Assembly (NCBI GenBank): GCA_019510305.1
Contig: JAEKKN010000017.1
Coordinates: 62,001 to 126,000 of the forward strand
Direction: 5' to 3'
DNA from: Microbacterium sp.
Lineage (GTDB): Bacteria > Actinomycetota > Actinomycetes > Actinomycetales > Microbacteriaceae
Length of the DNA stretch: 64,000 nucleotides
Part shown: piece by piece, positions 17,198 through 29,441 of the stretch
How positions within the stretch are numbered: the stretch's first letter is position 1
Layout: each line of letters starts with the position of its first letter
Notes under the pieces: model-generated
Databases searched by the model: none
Told to the model about the DNA's origin: nothing
Seen by the model: only the letters and a program-made list of their open reading frames with translations
Program-made: the position numbers and the translations under genes

Positions 17198-18112
17198 TCA
17201 GACGAAGCGCACGGTCTGCTGTAGGCGTGTGCGCACGTCGAACAGCTCGTTGCCGCCGATCGCCCGCACTCCGGGGACGCCCTGGCGGAGCACCATGCCG
17301 AGTGCACTGCGGCGCACGACCACGACCGGGACGCCGCGCACCGTGCCCATCGGCGTGACGGCCTGCACGAGGTCGTCATCGGGGAGCACGACGATCGCGC
17401 CGCCGAACCGCACGCGTGCGGCACGTGCGGTGACGCGCATGCGCGCGAGCAGGGCGGTGATCGGCGCGCGGACTCCCAGACTCGGACCCGTGATCTCTCC
17501 GCGGCGGAAGCCGACGACTCCGCCGAAGTCCTCGGACATCACGCCGTACAGGCCCGAGGGGCTGAGCACGACATGGTCGAGCTTCTCCTCGGGGTCGGAT
17601 CCGGCGGCGACGTCGTGCCAGACCGTGAAGCCCATGCCGAGGTCGGCGACGGTGCGGGCCGTGGCCTCCTCGGCGAGTGCATCGGCGAGCAGTCGCCGCA
17701 GCTCCCGTGGCGCCTGGCGCACGAGCGCCGGGTCGTAAGGGTCCGGCACTTCGGCGCCGATCCCGGCCCACTCGCGGATGAGGGTGAGATAGCGCTCCCT
17801 GCGCCATCCGCCGGGCTGCCCATACGAACGTGCGCGGGGGCGGGTGTCGGCGCGCACGGTCTGCACGCGCCATCCGCTCCATTCGTTCTCTTCCGCGAAG
17901 CCGTGCCCGCGGTCGTACGCCGCGCGGCTCTCGGGCGTGCCGACGAGTTCCCACGCGTGCTGCACCTGGATGAACACGGCGGCGTCGCCGCCCGTGTCGG
18001 GGTGCGTCTGCCGCAGGCGCAGCCGGTACGCGCGTCGTAGCTCGTCGTGGTCGACCGCGGGGTCGACGCCGAGCACCTCGTACGCCGAGGCCGAGAGCGG
18101 GCTGTCGAACAT
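17198..18112 (-). CDS. J-domain protein with unassigned C-terminal domain
   Basis: A 304-residue protein. Residues about 8-70 form a DnaJ J-domain: SAYEVLGVDPAVDHDELRRAYRLRLRQ, the invariant His-Pro-Asp in QTHPDTGG, and AWELVGTPESRAAYDRGHG. There is no Gly/Phe region, zinc finger or classical substrate domain. The C-terminal part has LDHVVLSPSGLYGVMSEDFGG, which weakly recalls the core of NERD (nuclease-related) domains, but the catalytic residues are not clear. It would recruit a DnaK to an unknown client. GGAAGGAG upstream supports ATG 18112. The yigZ gene lies upstream on the same strand, separated by a repeat. Confidence 0.8.
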   Translation of the reverse strand: MFDSPLSASAYEVLGVDPAVDHDELRRAYRLRLRQTHPDTGGDAAVFIQVQHAWELVGTPESRAAYDRGHGFAEENEWSGWRVQTVRADTRPRARSYGQPGGWRRERYLTLIREWAGIGAEVPDPYDPALVRQAPRELRRLLADALAEEATARTVADLGMGFTVWHDVAAGSDPEEKLDHVVLSPSGLYGVMSEDFGGVVGFRRGEITGPSLGVRAPITALLARMRVTARAARVRFGGAIVVLPDDDLVQAVTPMGTVRGVPVVVVRRSALGMVLRQGVPGVRAIGGNELFDVRTRLQQTVRFV

Positions 18113-18158
18113 CTCGCTCCTTCCGACCGCGGAATCCAGCGTATCCGGCGATCTTCGG

Positions 18159-18244
18159 TGCCGAGTGCACGGGATGCTGTCGAGCGCACCCCCTGGTGAC
18201 GTCAGGAACCCGTGCACTCGGCGCCCGGCCGTGCACTCGGCACG
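18159..18244. repeat. CGAGTGCACG/CGTGCACTCG inverted repeats (family B)
   Basis: TGCCGAGTGCACGGG at 18159-18173 pairs with CCCGTGCACTCGGCG at about 18209-18223, and a further copy GCCGTGCACTCGGCACG lies at about 18228-18244. They fill the gap between the yigZ stop and the J-domain gene start. Related copies occur at 18956-19020 and 61989-62052. Confidence 0.8.
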
Positions 18245-18254
18245 TCGAGCACTC

Positions 18255-18908
18255 TCACACCGCGACGTCGACGATGCGCTCGACTCCGACCACGGGTGCG
18301 ACCGCACCGGCGGATGCTGCCGCGAGTTCGTCTGCGAGGGCCGAGAGTTCCGCCGCGGGAACCCACAGCTCCAGAGTGGCAGCCGCCGCGTATCGCGGCT
18401 CGCCCAGCGTGGCGCCGTGGTGACCCGCCCAGTCGCGCAGCAGATTGTCGTAGCGCCCGGCATCCCCGTGCGGAACGTCGACGCTCACCTGCGTGAGCGA
18501 TTCGCGGCGCATGAGGTTCGCGAGATCCAGGGCCTCCGAGACCGCCGTGGAGTAGGCGCGCACCAGGCCTCCTGCGCCGAGCTTCACTCCGCCGAAGTAC
18601 CGGGTGACCACCGCCACGACGTCGGTGAGCTCGCGCCGCCGCAGCACCTCGAGCATCGGCATGCCGGCCGTGCCCGAGGGCTCGCCGTCATCCGAGGACC
18701 GCGCCTGGTCGCCGAGCAGACCCGTGATCATCGCGCTGCAGTTGTGCCTGGCATCCCAGAACCTCTTGCGGATGCCGGCGATGACGGCATCCGCGTCCGC
18801 CGCATCCGAGACCGGCTCGATGCGGGCGATGAAGCGGGACTTCTTGACGATCAGCTCGTTCTCGACGGCCGCGGCGATCGTGGCCGGATATCGGCGGTCT
18901 GTGCTCAC
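18255..18908 (-). CDS. yigZ: YigZ/IMPACT family protein
   Basis: A 217-residue protein of the YigZ/IMPACT family. ENELIVKKSRFIARIEPV, SSDDGEPSGTAGMPMLEVLRRREL and VVTRYFGGVKLGAGGLVRAYSTAV are the conserved family blocks; the second half is the DUF1949 ferredoxin-like domain. The eukaryotic homolog regulates Gcn2; bacterial members have been linked to translation or nucleic acids, without a settled function. The start is GTG 18908 with no clear ribosome site, so a leaderless mRNA is possible. Confidence 0.9.
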   Translation of the reverse strand: MSTDRRYPATIAAAVENELIVKKSRFIARIEPVSDAADADAVIAGIRKRFWDARHNCSAMITGLLGDQARSSDDGEPSGTAGMPMLEVLRRRELTDVVAVVTRYFGGVKLGAGGLVRAYSTAVSEALDLANLMRRESLTQVSVDVPHGDAGRYDNLLRDWAGHHGATLGEPRYAAAATLELWVPAAELSALADELAAASAGAVAPVVGVERIVDVAV

Positions 18909-18955
18909 CCGGCCACGCTACCGCCGCGGGATGCCGCGGGCCGCCGCGGTCCGCG

Positions 18956-19020
18956 CCGAGTGCACGCGACCTCGCCGAGCGCACGGTCTGTCGACGTCGA
19001 GATGTCGTGCGCTCGGCGAG
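18956..19020. repeat. inverted repeat of family B between yigZ and aldo/keto reductase
   Basis: CTCGCCGAGCGCACG at 18971-18985 pairs perfectly (15 bases) with 19006-19020. A GCCGAGTGCACG half-copy precedes it at 18956 and TTCACGTGACGTCG follows. It fills the space between the upstream end of yigZ and the stop of the aldo/keto reductase. Confidence 0.8.
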
Positions 19021-19068
19021 TTCACGTGACGTCGACGCACCCGCGCGACGCACCCGGGCGCAGGCGCG

Positions 19069-21443
<2,375 letters not shown>

Positions 21444-21447
<4 letters not shown>

Positions 21448-22067
21448 CCGCCGTGCGCGTGCTGCTCGTCGACGATCATCCGATCGTCCGCGCAGGAGTG
21501 CGCTCGCTGTTCGACCGGCGCGACGACGTCGAGGTCGTGGGGGAGGCGGCGTCGGGCGAGGAGGCGCTCGCGCTCGCCCGGCATCTCCATCCCGACGTCG
21601 TGCTGTGCGATCTGCGCCTCGGTGACGGTATGAACGGCGTGCAGACGACGGCGGCGTTGCGGGCGCAGCATCCGCCTCCCGCCGTCATCATCCTCACGAC
21701 CTTCGATCGCGATGCCGAGATCCTCGGAGCGATCGAGGCGGGCGCTGCCGGATACCTGTTGAAGGACGTGGCACCGGAGGCGATCGTGCAGGCGATCCGT
21801 CAGGCGGCGGCGGGCGGGCTCGTGCTCACTCCCGAGCTCAGCGAGCGCGTCGTCGAGGTCATGCGGGCGCCTCGGGTGCGGCTCACCGATCGAGAGCTCG
21901 ATGTGCTGCGGCTGCTCGACACCGGATCGTCGAACCGCGAGATCGCGAAGACCCTCTTCGTCACCGAGGCCACCGTGAAGACGCACCTCGTGCACATCTT
22001 CGAGAAGCTGGGCGCCGACAGCCGCGCCCGTGCGATCGCGATCGCACGCGACACCGGCATCCTCTGA
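21444..22067 (+). CDS. LuxR/NarL family response regulator
   Basis: A 207-residue response regulator. The receiver domain has the acidic pair LVDDHP (Asp10-Asp11), the phosphorylation site Asp56 in VVLCDLRLGDG, Thr in ILTTFD and Lys in YLLKDVAPE. The DNA-binding domain LTDRELDVLRLLDTGSSNREIAKTLFVTEATVKTHL is a LuxR/GerE HTH. It pairs with the overlapping kinase gene. The DUF2871 gene follows 76 bases downstream and is a possible target, but no operator was recognised. Confidence 0.95.
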
Positions 22068-22143
22068 TCGGGTCAACCGTTCGATGGATCCGGGCGCGGG
22101 CGAGTCCGGCGAGTCTGGAATCAGCCTCGAAAGGACACCCCTC

Positions 22144-22578
22144 ATGCGCAAGCTCTTCTACGCCGCGTTCGCCTACATGCTCGCCGGCGTGCTCTCCGGA
22201 CTCTTCTATCGCGAGTTCACCAAGGCCAACGGCTTCCCGGAGGGGCAGGCGACACAGCTCGGACTCGTGCACACGCACCTGCTGGTGCTCGGCTTCGTCG
22301 TGCTGCTGATCGTGCTGCTGCTCGAGAAGGCGTTCGCGCTGAGCGAGAGCCGCCTGTTCGGCTGGTTCTTCTGGATCTACAACGCCGGACTCGTGCTCAC
22401 GTCGGCCATGCTCGTGTGGCACGGGTGCCTGACCGTGCTGGGTCAGGACTCGTCCGCCATGATCTCCGGGATCGCCGGCATCGGGCACATCCTGCTCTCG
22501 GCGGGCATGGTGCTGCTGTTCCTCGCCCTGCGCACACGCCTGTTCGCCGCGAAGCCTGCGGCCGCGGCATCCGCCTGA
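22144..22578 (+). CDS. DUF2871 family membrane protein
   Basis: A 144-residue protein with four membrane helices. KLFYAAFAYMLAGVLSGLFYREFTK and TQLGLVHTHLLVLGF match the DUF2871 family, whose VHTHLL histidines and overall shape recall small heme-copper-oxidase-like four-helix proteins; function is unknown. ATG 22144 follows AAAGGA by nine bases. It lies directly after the two-component pair on the same strand and ends ten bases before the convergent permease gene. Confidence 0.85.
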   Translation: MRKLFYAAFAYMLAGVLSGLFYREFTKANGFPEGQATQLGLVHTHLLVLGFVVLLIVLLLEKAFALSESRLFGWFFWIYNAGLVLTSAMLVWHGCLTVLGQDSSAMISGIAGIGHILLSAGMVLLFLALRTRLFAAKPAAAASA

Positions 22579-22588
22579 TCCCGCGCCG

Positions 22589-24037
22589 CTACTCCGTCGA
22601 GTCGTCGCGAAGGTGCGCGATATGCGCCTCGTGGCGGGAGATGTGGTGCGGAGACCTGCGCACGAACAGCCAGGCGACCACGAGCAGCGCGAACCAGATC
22701 GGCGTCACGAGCAGTGCGGTCAGCGTGTCGGGCTGCGTCGTCAGCGCCCAGAGGATGAACACGAAGAACGCGAGCACCACGTAGGGCATGAACAGTCCGC
22801 CCGGCATCCGGAACCTCGAGGATGCCGCCTTCACCGGCCGAGTGCGGCGGTACACGATGTAGCTGATCAGGAAGATCGTCCAGACGAACATGAAGCACAC
22901 GGCAGAGACCGTGGTCACCATGTCGAAGGCCGTGCCGATGTCTTTGCCCGCGTACAGCAGGACGACGCCCGACAGCAGCAGGATGCAGGAGAGGAACAGC
23001 GCGTTCTGCGGCACCTTGCGCCGCGACAGCCGGCCGAACATGCGCGGGGCGTCGCCATCCTGCGCGAGGCCGAACACCATGCGCGAGGTCGAGTAGATGC
23101 CGGAGTTCGCGCTCGACATCGCCGAGGTCAGCACCACGAGGTTGACGACGGTGGCGGCGATCCCGAGCCCGGCGAGGGCGAACATCGCGATGAAAGGGCT
23201 CTCCCCGGCGACGTACTCGGTCCACGGGGTGACCGCCATCAGCACGATCAGCGCGCCGACGTAGAACAGCAGCACGCGGATCGGGATCGCGTTGATCGCC
23301 TTGGGCAGATTGCGTTCCGGATCCTTGGTCTCGGCCGCGGCCGTGCCGACGAGCTCGATGCCCACGAACGCGAACACCGCGATCTGGAAGCCGGCGACGA
23401 AGCCCATGAAGCCGTGCGGGAACATGCCGCCGTGATCCCACAGGTTGGCGAAGGATGCCGTGCCCGCGTCGTGCTGGAAGCCCGTGAAGATCATCACGAG
23501 ACCCGTGATGATCAGCGCGACGATCGCCACGATCTTGATCAGCGCGAACCAGAACTCCATCTCGCCGAACGCGGCGACCGTTGGCAGGTTCAGAGCGAGC
23601 AGGATGACGATGACGAGCAGCCCGGGTATCCACAGCGGGATGCCGGGGATCAGGGCATCCGTGTATCCGGCGATCGCGATCACGTCGGCGACGCCGGTGA
23701 CGACCCAGCAGAACCAGTAGGTCCAGCCGGTGAAGAACCCGGCCCACGGACCGAGCAGATCGCTCGCGAAGTCGCTGAAGGACTTGTACTTGAGGTTGGA
23801 CAGCAGCAGCTCGCCCATCGCCCTCATCACGAAGAAGAGCATGAACCCGATGATCATGTAGACGAAGATCACCGAGGGCCCGGCGACCGAGATGGTCTTT
23901 CCGCTGCCCATGAACAGGCCGGTGCCGATCGCTCCGCCGATCGCGAGCAGCTGGATGTGACGGTTGCTCAGCGCTCGCCGCAGGTGCTCCTCCTCGCCCG
24001 CTCCCGTCGCCGTTCCCCCTGCTTGCTGATTCGTCAC
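22589..24037 (-). CDS. amino-acid permease (APC family, CycA/GabP-like)
   Basis: A 482-residue amino acid/polyamine/organocation permease with 12 membrane helices. LRRALSNRHIQLLAIGGAIGTGLFMGSGKTI is the conserved helix 1 block, SFSDFASDLLGPWAGFFTGWTYWFCWV follows, and ELVGTAAAETKDPERNLPKAINAIPIRVLLFY is the family signature around helix 6. Sequence is closest to the D-serine/D-alanine/glycine (CycA) and aromatic or GABA permeases; the substrate is not certain. The GTG start at 24037 is set by CCGGAGGACGACA. No operon partner is visible. Confidence 0.9.
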   Translation of the reverse strand: MTNQQAGGTATGAGEEEHLRRALSNRHIQLLAIGGAIGTGLFMGSGKTISVAGPSVIFVYMIIGFMLFFVMRAMGELLLSNLKYKSFSDFASDLLGPWAGFFTGWTYWFCWVVTGVADVIAIAGYTDALIPGIPLWIPGLLVIVILLALNLPTVAAFGEMEFWFALIKIVAIVALIITGLVMIFTGFQHDAGTASFANLWDHGGMFPHGFMGFVAGFQIAVFAFVGIELVGTAAAETKDPERNLPKAINAIPIRVLLFYVGALIVLMAVTPWTEYVAGESPFIAMFALAGLGIAATVVNLVVLTSAMSSANSGIYSTSRMVFGLAQDGDAPRMFGRLSRRKVPQNALFLSCILLLSGVVLLYAGKDIGTAFDMVTTVSAVCFMFVWTIFLISYIVYRRTRPVKAASSRFRMPGGLFMPYVVLAFFVFILWALTTQPDTLTALLVTPIWFALLVVAWLFVRRSPHHISRHEAHIAHLRDDSTE

Positions 24038-24143
24038 TGTCGTCCTCCGGTCGTCGGCTGCAGCCCGCGAGCGGGCACGGTGTGCAGGCTAATGCACGCG
24101 GATGCCGTCACCGGGGTGATCCGCCGAAGGTCAGCCGGATCGG

Positions 24144-24905
24144 CTACTTCGCGACGAGGGTGGTCTCGAAGCTGTACATGTCGGGGCGGTAGCAGTGGTG
24201 GCCGTACTCGATGGCTCTGCCAGAGTCGTCGAAGGCGATGCGCTCCATCGTGAGGACGGGGCCGCCGTCGTCGATGTCGAGCAGCTCGCTCTCGTCGCCC
24301 TCGGCACGACGGGCGCCGATCTTCTGCTTCGCGATCCTGATCGTCACTCCGCGCGCGCGGAGGATCTGGTACAGCCCGCGGGTGCCGAGGTCGTCGGTGG
24401 TGATGTCGCGGAACTCCGGGGGGAGGTAGTTCTCCAGCACGGCGACAGGCAGCCCGTCGGTGCTGCGCTGACGGCGGATGTAGACGACGTCCGCACCGAC
24501 GGCGACTCCGAGGCCGATCGCGACCGCGTCCGTCGCGGGGACGACCTCGTGGGCGAGCACGCGTGTTCCCGGTTCGTGATGCGAGCCCTGCAGATCCTCG
24601 TAGAGGCTCGTGAGCTCGACCTGACGCGTGACCTGGCCCTGGACCACCTGCGTGCCGATGCCGCGCCGTCGCACGAGCAGGCCCTTGTCGACGACCTCTT
24701 GGATCGCGCGGCGGACGGTCGGCCGGGACAGGCCGAGGCGCTGGGCGATCGCGATCTCGTTCTCGAGGCGCGCGCCGGCGGGGATCGCCCCGGAGTGGAT
24801 GGCGGCTTCGAGGCGGCTGGACACCTGGTAGTACAGCGGCACGGGGCCGGTGCGATCGAGGTCGGCGAACAGCTCGTCCGGCCAATGGGGCTCTTCGCCG
24901 GCCAT
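24144..24905 (-). CDS. iolR: GntR/HutC family repressor, likely of the inositol operon
   Basis: A 253-residue regulator. The GntR winged helix (about residues 20-85) contains PLYYQVSSRLEAAIHSGAIP, LENEIAIAQRLGLSRPTVRRAIQEVVDKGLLVRRRG; the C-terminal UTRA effector domain includes PVAVLENYLPPEF and AIEYGHHCYRPD. GGGAGGGAACG supports ATG 24905. It is divergent from iolC, the position of iolR in Corynebacterium glutamicum, so repression of the iol genes with a pathway intermediate as inducer is the natural reading. The symbol rests on context. Confidence 0.8.
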   Translation of the reverse strand: MAGEEPHWPDELFADLDRTGPVPLYYQVSSRLEAAIHSGAIPAGARLENEIAIAQRLGLSRPTVRRAIQEVVDKGLLVRRRGIGTQVVQGQVTRQVELTSLYEDLQGSHHEPGTRVLAHEVVPATDAVAIGLGVAVGADVVYIRRQRSTDGLPVAVLENYLPPEFRDITTDDLGTRGLYQILRARGVTIRIAKQKIGARRAEGDESELLDIDDGGPVLTMERIAFDDSGRAIEYGHHCYRPDMYSFETTLVAK

Positions 24906-24982
24906 CGTTCCCTCCCCGCCCCGCGCGTTCACGGGGTCATGTTCCGACAATCTTACGTCCGCATGTGCCATCGCCGAATCCC

Positions 24983-25017
24983 TTGCATCGAAGGGACCAT
25001 GTGCTATTGTTAGGACA
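24983..25017 (+). promoter_or_regulatory. iolC promoter with IolR-like operator
   Basis: TTGCAT at 24983-24988 and TATTGT at 25005-25010 are separated by 16 bases and form a plausible sigma70-type promoter. Overlapping the -10, TGTCCTAACA (minus strand, 25008-25017) fits the C. glutamicum IolR motif as I recall it (KGWCHTRACA). Repressor binding here would block polymerase. Confidence 0.65.
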
Positions 25018-25064
25018 TTCGAGCATCGAAGCGGATGCCGTCGTACAGAGAGGTGTTCGGGCTC

Positions 25065-26021
25065 ATGACCGAGACGCAGGATGCACCCGAGATCATCGCC
25101 TTGGGACGCCTCGGAGTCGACCTCTATCCGCTCCAGAGCGGGGTCGGCCTCGAAGACGTGGCGAGCTTCGGCAAGTACCTCGGCGGCAGCGCGGCGAACG
25201 TGACAGTCGCAGCCGCTCGGCACGGTCGCCGGCCGGCCCTCGTCTCCCGTGTGGGAGACGATCCTTTCGGCCGCTATCTGCACCGCGAGCTCGACCGTCT
25301 CGGTGTCGATCGCGCCGGCGTGGCCGTCGATCCACTGCTGAAGACGCCGCTGACGTTCTGCGAGATCTTCCCACCCGACGACTTCCCGCTCTACTTCTAC
25401 CGGGATCCGAAAGCGCCCGACCTGAACATCGACGCAGACCAGCTCGACCTGGAGGCCGTGCGTGCGGCCGATCTGCTGTGGCTGACGGTCACTGGCCTCA
25501 GTCAGGAGCCGAGCCGTTCCGCACACCTCGCAGCGCTCGCGGCGCGAGGCCGCGCCAAGCACACGGTGCTCGATCTCGACTACCGGCCGATGTTCTGGAG
25601 CGATCCGGCATCGGCATCCGCTCAGGTCGACGCCGTGCTCGATCATGTCACGGTGGCCGTCGGAAATCGCGAGGAGTGCGAGATCGCGGTGGGCGAGACC
25701 GACCCGCATCGCGCCGCCGACGCGCTGCTGGATCGCGGGATCGAGCTCGCCATCGTGAAGCAGGGGCCCCGAGGCGTGCTCGCCAAGACCCGTGAGGAAG
25801 AGGTGGAAGTTCCTCCGGTGATCATCGACGTCGTCAACGGCCTCGGCGCGGGCGACGCCTTCGGCGGAGCGCTGTGCCACGGGCTGCTGAGCGGCTGGGA
25901 ACTCGAGCGGATCATCCGGTTCGCGAACGCGGCTGGGGCGATCGTCGCCTCGCGCCTCGAATGCTCCACGGCCATGCCGACGACGGCAGAGGTCGACGCG
26001 GTGATGGCAGGGGAGAACTGA
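25065..26021 (+). CDS. iolC: 5-dehydro-2-deoxygluconokinase
   Basis: A 318-residue PfkB-family kinase that phosphorylates 5-dehydro-2-deoxygluconate, the fifth step of myo-inositol breakdown. PfkB signature 1 is KYLGGSAANVTVAAARHG and signature 2 is VNGLGAGDAFGGALCHGLL with the catalytic Asp. FPPDDFPLYFYRDPKAPDLN is typical of IolC. The C-terminal DUF2090 aldolase domain fused to IolC in many proteobacteria is absent; a separate aldolase-type gene follows one base later. ATG 25065 has AGAGAGG about 11 bases upstream; an in-frame ATG at 25035 is the alternative start. First gene of an eight-gene operon. Confidence 0.93.
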   Translation: MTETQDAPEIIALGRLGVDLYPLQSGVGLEDVASFGKYLGGSAANVTVAAARHGRRPALVSRVGDDPFGRYLHRELDRLGVDRAGVAVDPLLKTPLTFCEIFPPDDFPLYFYRDPKAPDLNIDADQLDLEAVRAADLLWLTVTGLSQEPSRSAHLAALAARGRAKHTVLDLDYRPMFWSDPASASAQVDAVLDHVTVAVGNREECEIAVGETDPHRAADALLDRGIELAIVKQGPRGVLAKTREEEVEVPPVIIDVVNGLGAGDAFGGALCHGLLSGWELERIIRFANAAGAIVASRLECSTAMPTTAEVDAVMAGEN

Positions 26022-26022
26022 C

Positions 26023-26922
26023 ATGGGCGGCATGCTGACCGCATCCGACTTCGCCCGGCTGCGCGAGGTGCGCTCCCGACGCCCTCACGAGATCGTCGAC
26101 GCGCTGCGTGCGCGCACGAGACGCGAGATCCTCGGCGATGACGACCGGATGTTCATCGTCGCCGCCGATCACCCGGCCAGGGGCGCGCTCGCGGTCGGAC
26201 CCGACGCGACGGCGATGGCCGACCGGTACGACCTGCTCGACCGTCTCGCCACGGCACTCTCCCGCCCCGGGGTCGACGGCGTGCTCGGCACACCCGACAT
26301 CATCGACGATCTCGCGGCCCTCGGTCTGCTCGACGGCAAGGTCGTGGTCGGTTCGATGAACCGGGGCGGCCTCCGTTCCGCATCTTTCGAGATGGACGAC
26401 CGCTTCACCGGCTACGACGTGCAGAGCCTGATCGACTCCCGCCTCGACTTCGCAAAGACGCTCATGCGCATCAACTTCGACGACGAGGGGACCTCGGCGA
26501 CGCTCGAGGCCACCGCGCGTGCCGTCACTCAGGCGGCCGCCGCTCGTCTGCCCATCATGCTGGAGCCCTTCGTGAGCGAGTGGAAGGACGGCCACGTCGT
26601 CAACGACCTCACCCCGGACGCTGTCATCCGCTCGATCGCGATCGCCGCCGGCCTCGGCGGCAGCAGCGCGTACACCTGGATGAAGCTGCCCGTCGTCGCA
26701 GACATGGAGCGTGTGATGGCGGCGACGACCATGCCGACCGTGCTGCTCGGCGGCGACTCGCCCGACGACCCCGACGAGACCTTCGCCGCATGGGAGGACG
26801 CGTTGTCCCTCCCCGGAGTGCGCGGGCTCACCGCCGGCCGCACCCTGCTCTACCCGCCCGACGGCGACGTCGCTGCGGCCGTCGACATCGCGGCCCGACT
26901 CGTCCACCCCGCACTGATCTGA
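26023..26922 (+). CDS. Cgl0158-type TIM-barrel aldolase of the iol operon
   Basis: A 299-residue (beta/alpha)8 protein. MFIVAADHPARGALAVG, GVDGVLGTPDIIDDLAALG, VVVGSMNRGGL and IMLEPFVSEWKDG are characteristic of the Cgl0158-type family found beside iolC in actinobacteria, related to class I aldolases (the lysine in TWMKLPVVAD is a candidate Schiff-base residue). No iolJ is visible in the operon, so this protein probably cleaves 2-deoxy-5-keto-gluconate 6-phosphate to dihydroxyacetone phosphate and malonate semialdehyde. That assignment is inference. GGGGAG precedes ATG 26023, two bases after the iolC stop. Confidence 0.82.
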   Translation: MGGMLTASDFARLREVRSRRPHEIVDALRARTRREILGDDDRMFIVAADHPARGALAVGPDATAMADRYDLLDRLATALSRPGVDGVLGTPDIIDDLAALGLLDGKVVVGSMNRGGLRSASFEMDDRFTGYDVQSLIDSRLDFAKTLMRINFDDEGTSATLEATARAVTQAAAARLPIMLEPFVSEWKDGHVVNDLTPDAVIRSIAIAAGLGGSSAYTWMKLPVVADMERVMAATTMPTVLLGGDSPDDPDETFAAWEDALSLPGVRGLTAGRTLLYPPDGDVAAAVDIAARLVHPALI

Positions 26923-26932
26923 GGAGCACGCC

Positions 26933-28486
<1,554 letters not shown>

Positions 28487-28493
28487 GGCGCGC

Positions 28494-29441
28494 ATGAACG
28501 ACGAGACCGGATGGTTCCATCGCCGCGGCGCGCTCGCCGGCGAGGGGTGGGAGAGCGTCGTCGACGACGGCATCCCCGGCTGGCAGCACACGGGTCTGCG
28601 CATCGGCGTCTTGGAAGAGGGCACCGCACTCGCAGTGGACGAGGGCGGACAGGAGCGCATCGTCGTGCCGCTCGCCGGGAGCTTCACGGTCGAGGTGACC
28701 GAACAAGGGGTCGTGTCGACGATCGAGCTCGCGGGTAGGAGGTCGGTCTTCGACGGCCCGACCGATGTTCTCTACCTCTCAGCGGATGCCACGGCGACAG
28801 TGCGCGGGAGCGGAAGAGTCGCGGTGGCATCATCTCCGACGACCGAGATCCGGCCGACCCGTAGGATCGCGGCGAGCGAGACCCCGGTCGAGCTCCGAGG
28901 GGCGGGGCCGTCGAGCCGTCAGGTGCACAACTTCGGCACGCCGCAGGCCTTGGATGCCGCGCGACTGATCGTCTGCGAAGTCATCACGCCCGCGGGCAAC
29001 TGGTCGTCGTATCCGCCGCACAAGCATGACGAGCATGTGCCGGGGCACGAGTCGAGGCTCGAGGAGATCTACTACTTCGAGGCGGCGCGTGCGGATCGGT
29101 CGGCGCAGGGCGCGGATGCCGCGTTCGGGCTGTTCAGCACATACTCCTCTCCCGCTGGCGACATCGAGATCGACGCGATGGTGCGCACGGGCGACATCGC
29201 TCTGGTGCCCTACGGGTATCACGGCCCTGCTGTCGCTGCGCCCGGCTACGACCTCTACTACCTGAACGTGATGGCGGGTCCCGATCCCGAACGTGAATGG
29301 CTGATCGCCGACGATCCGGCGCACGCCTGGGTGCGCGACGCCTGGGCGTCGCAGCCGATCGACCCACGGCTGCCGTTCGCGGCCGCCGGTCCGCACGGAC
29401 ACGACAACGATGACGAGCACGACGAAGGAGGGCCGCGATGA
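28494..29441 (+). CDS. iolB: 5-deoxy-glucuronate isomerase
   Basis: A 315-residue bicupin isomerase that converts 5-deoxy-D-glucuronate to 5-dehydro-2-deoxy-D-gluconate. The second cupin carries the metal site: NWSSYPPHKHDEH with two histidines, LEEIYYFE with the glutamate, and VPYGYHGPAVAAPGYDLYYLNVMAGP with the last histidine. The first half (IVVPLAGSFTVEV) is the partner barrel without metal ligands. TGAGGCG precedes ATG 28494, and the His/Asp-rich tail ends in an ATGA overlap with iolD. Confidence 0.95.
   Translation: MNDETGWFHRRGALAGEGWESVVDDGIPGWQHTGLRIGVLEEGTALAVDEGGQERIVVPLAGSFTVEVTEQGVVSTIELAGRRSVFDGPTDVLYLSADATATVRGSGRVAVASSPTTEIRPTRRIAASETPVELRGAGPSSRQVHNFGTPQALDAARLIVCEVITPAGNWSSYPPHKHDEHVPGHESRLEEIYYFEAARADRSAQGADAAFGLFSTYSSPAGDIEIDAMVRTGDIALVPYGYHGPAVAAPGYDLYYLNVMAGPDPEREWLIADDPAHAWVRDAWASQPIDPRLPFAAAGPHGHDNDDEHDEGGPR

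Noticed and set aside
22613..24253. A 546-codon plus-strand open frame opposite the amino-acid permease
   Set aside because: Low-complexity His/Asp/Arg composition and full overlap with a clear permease gene on the other strand.
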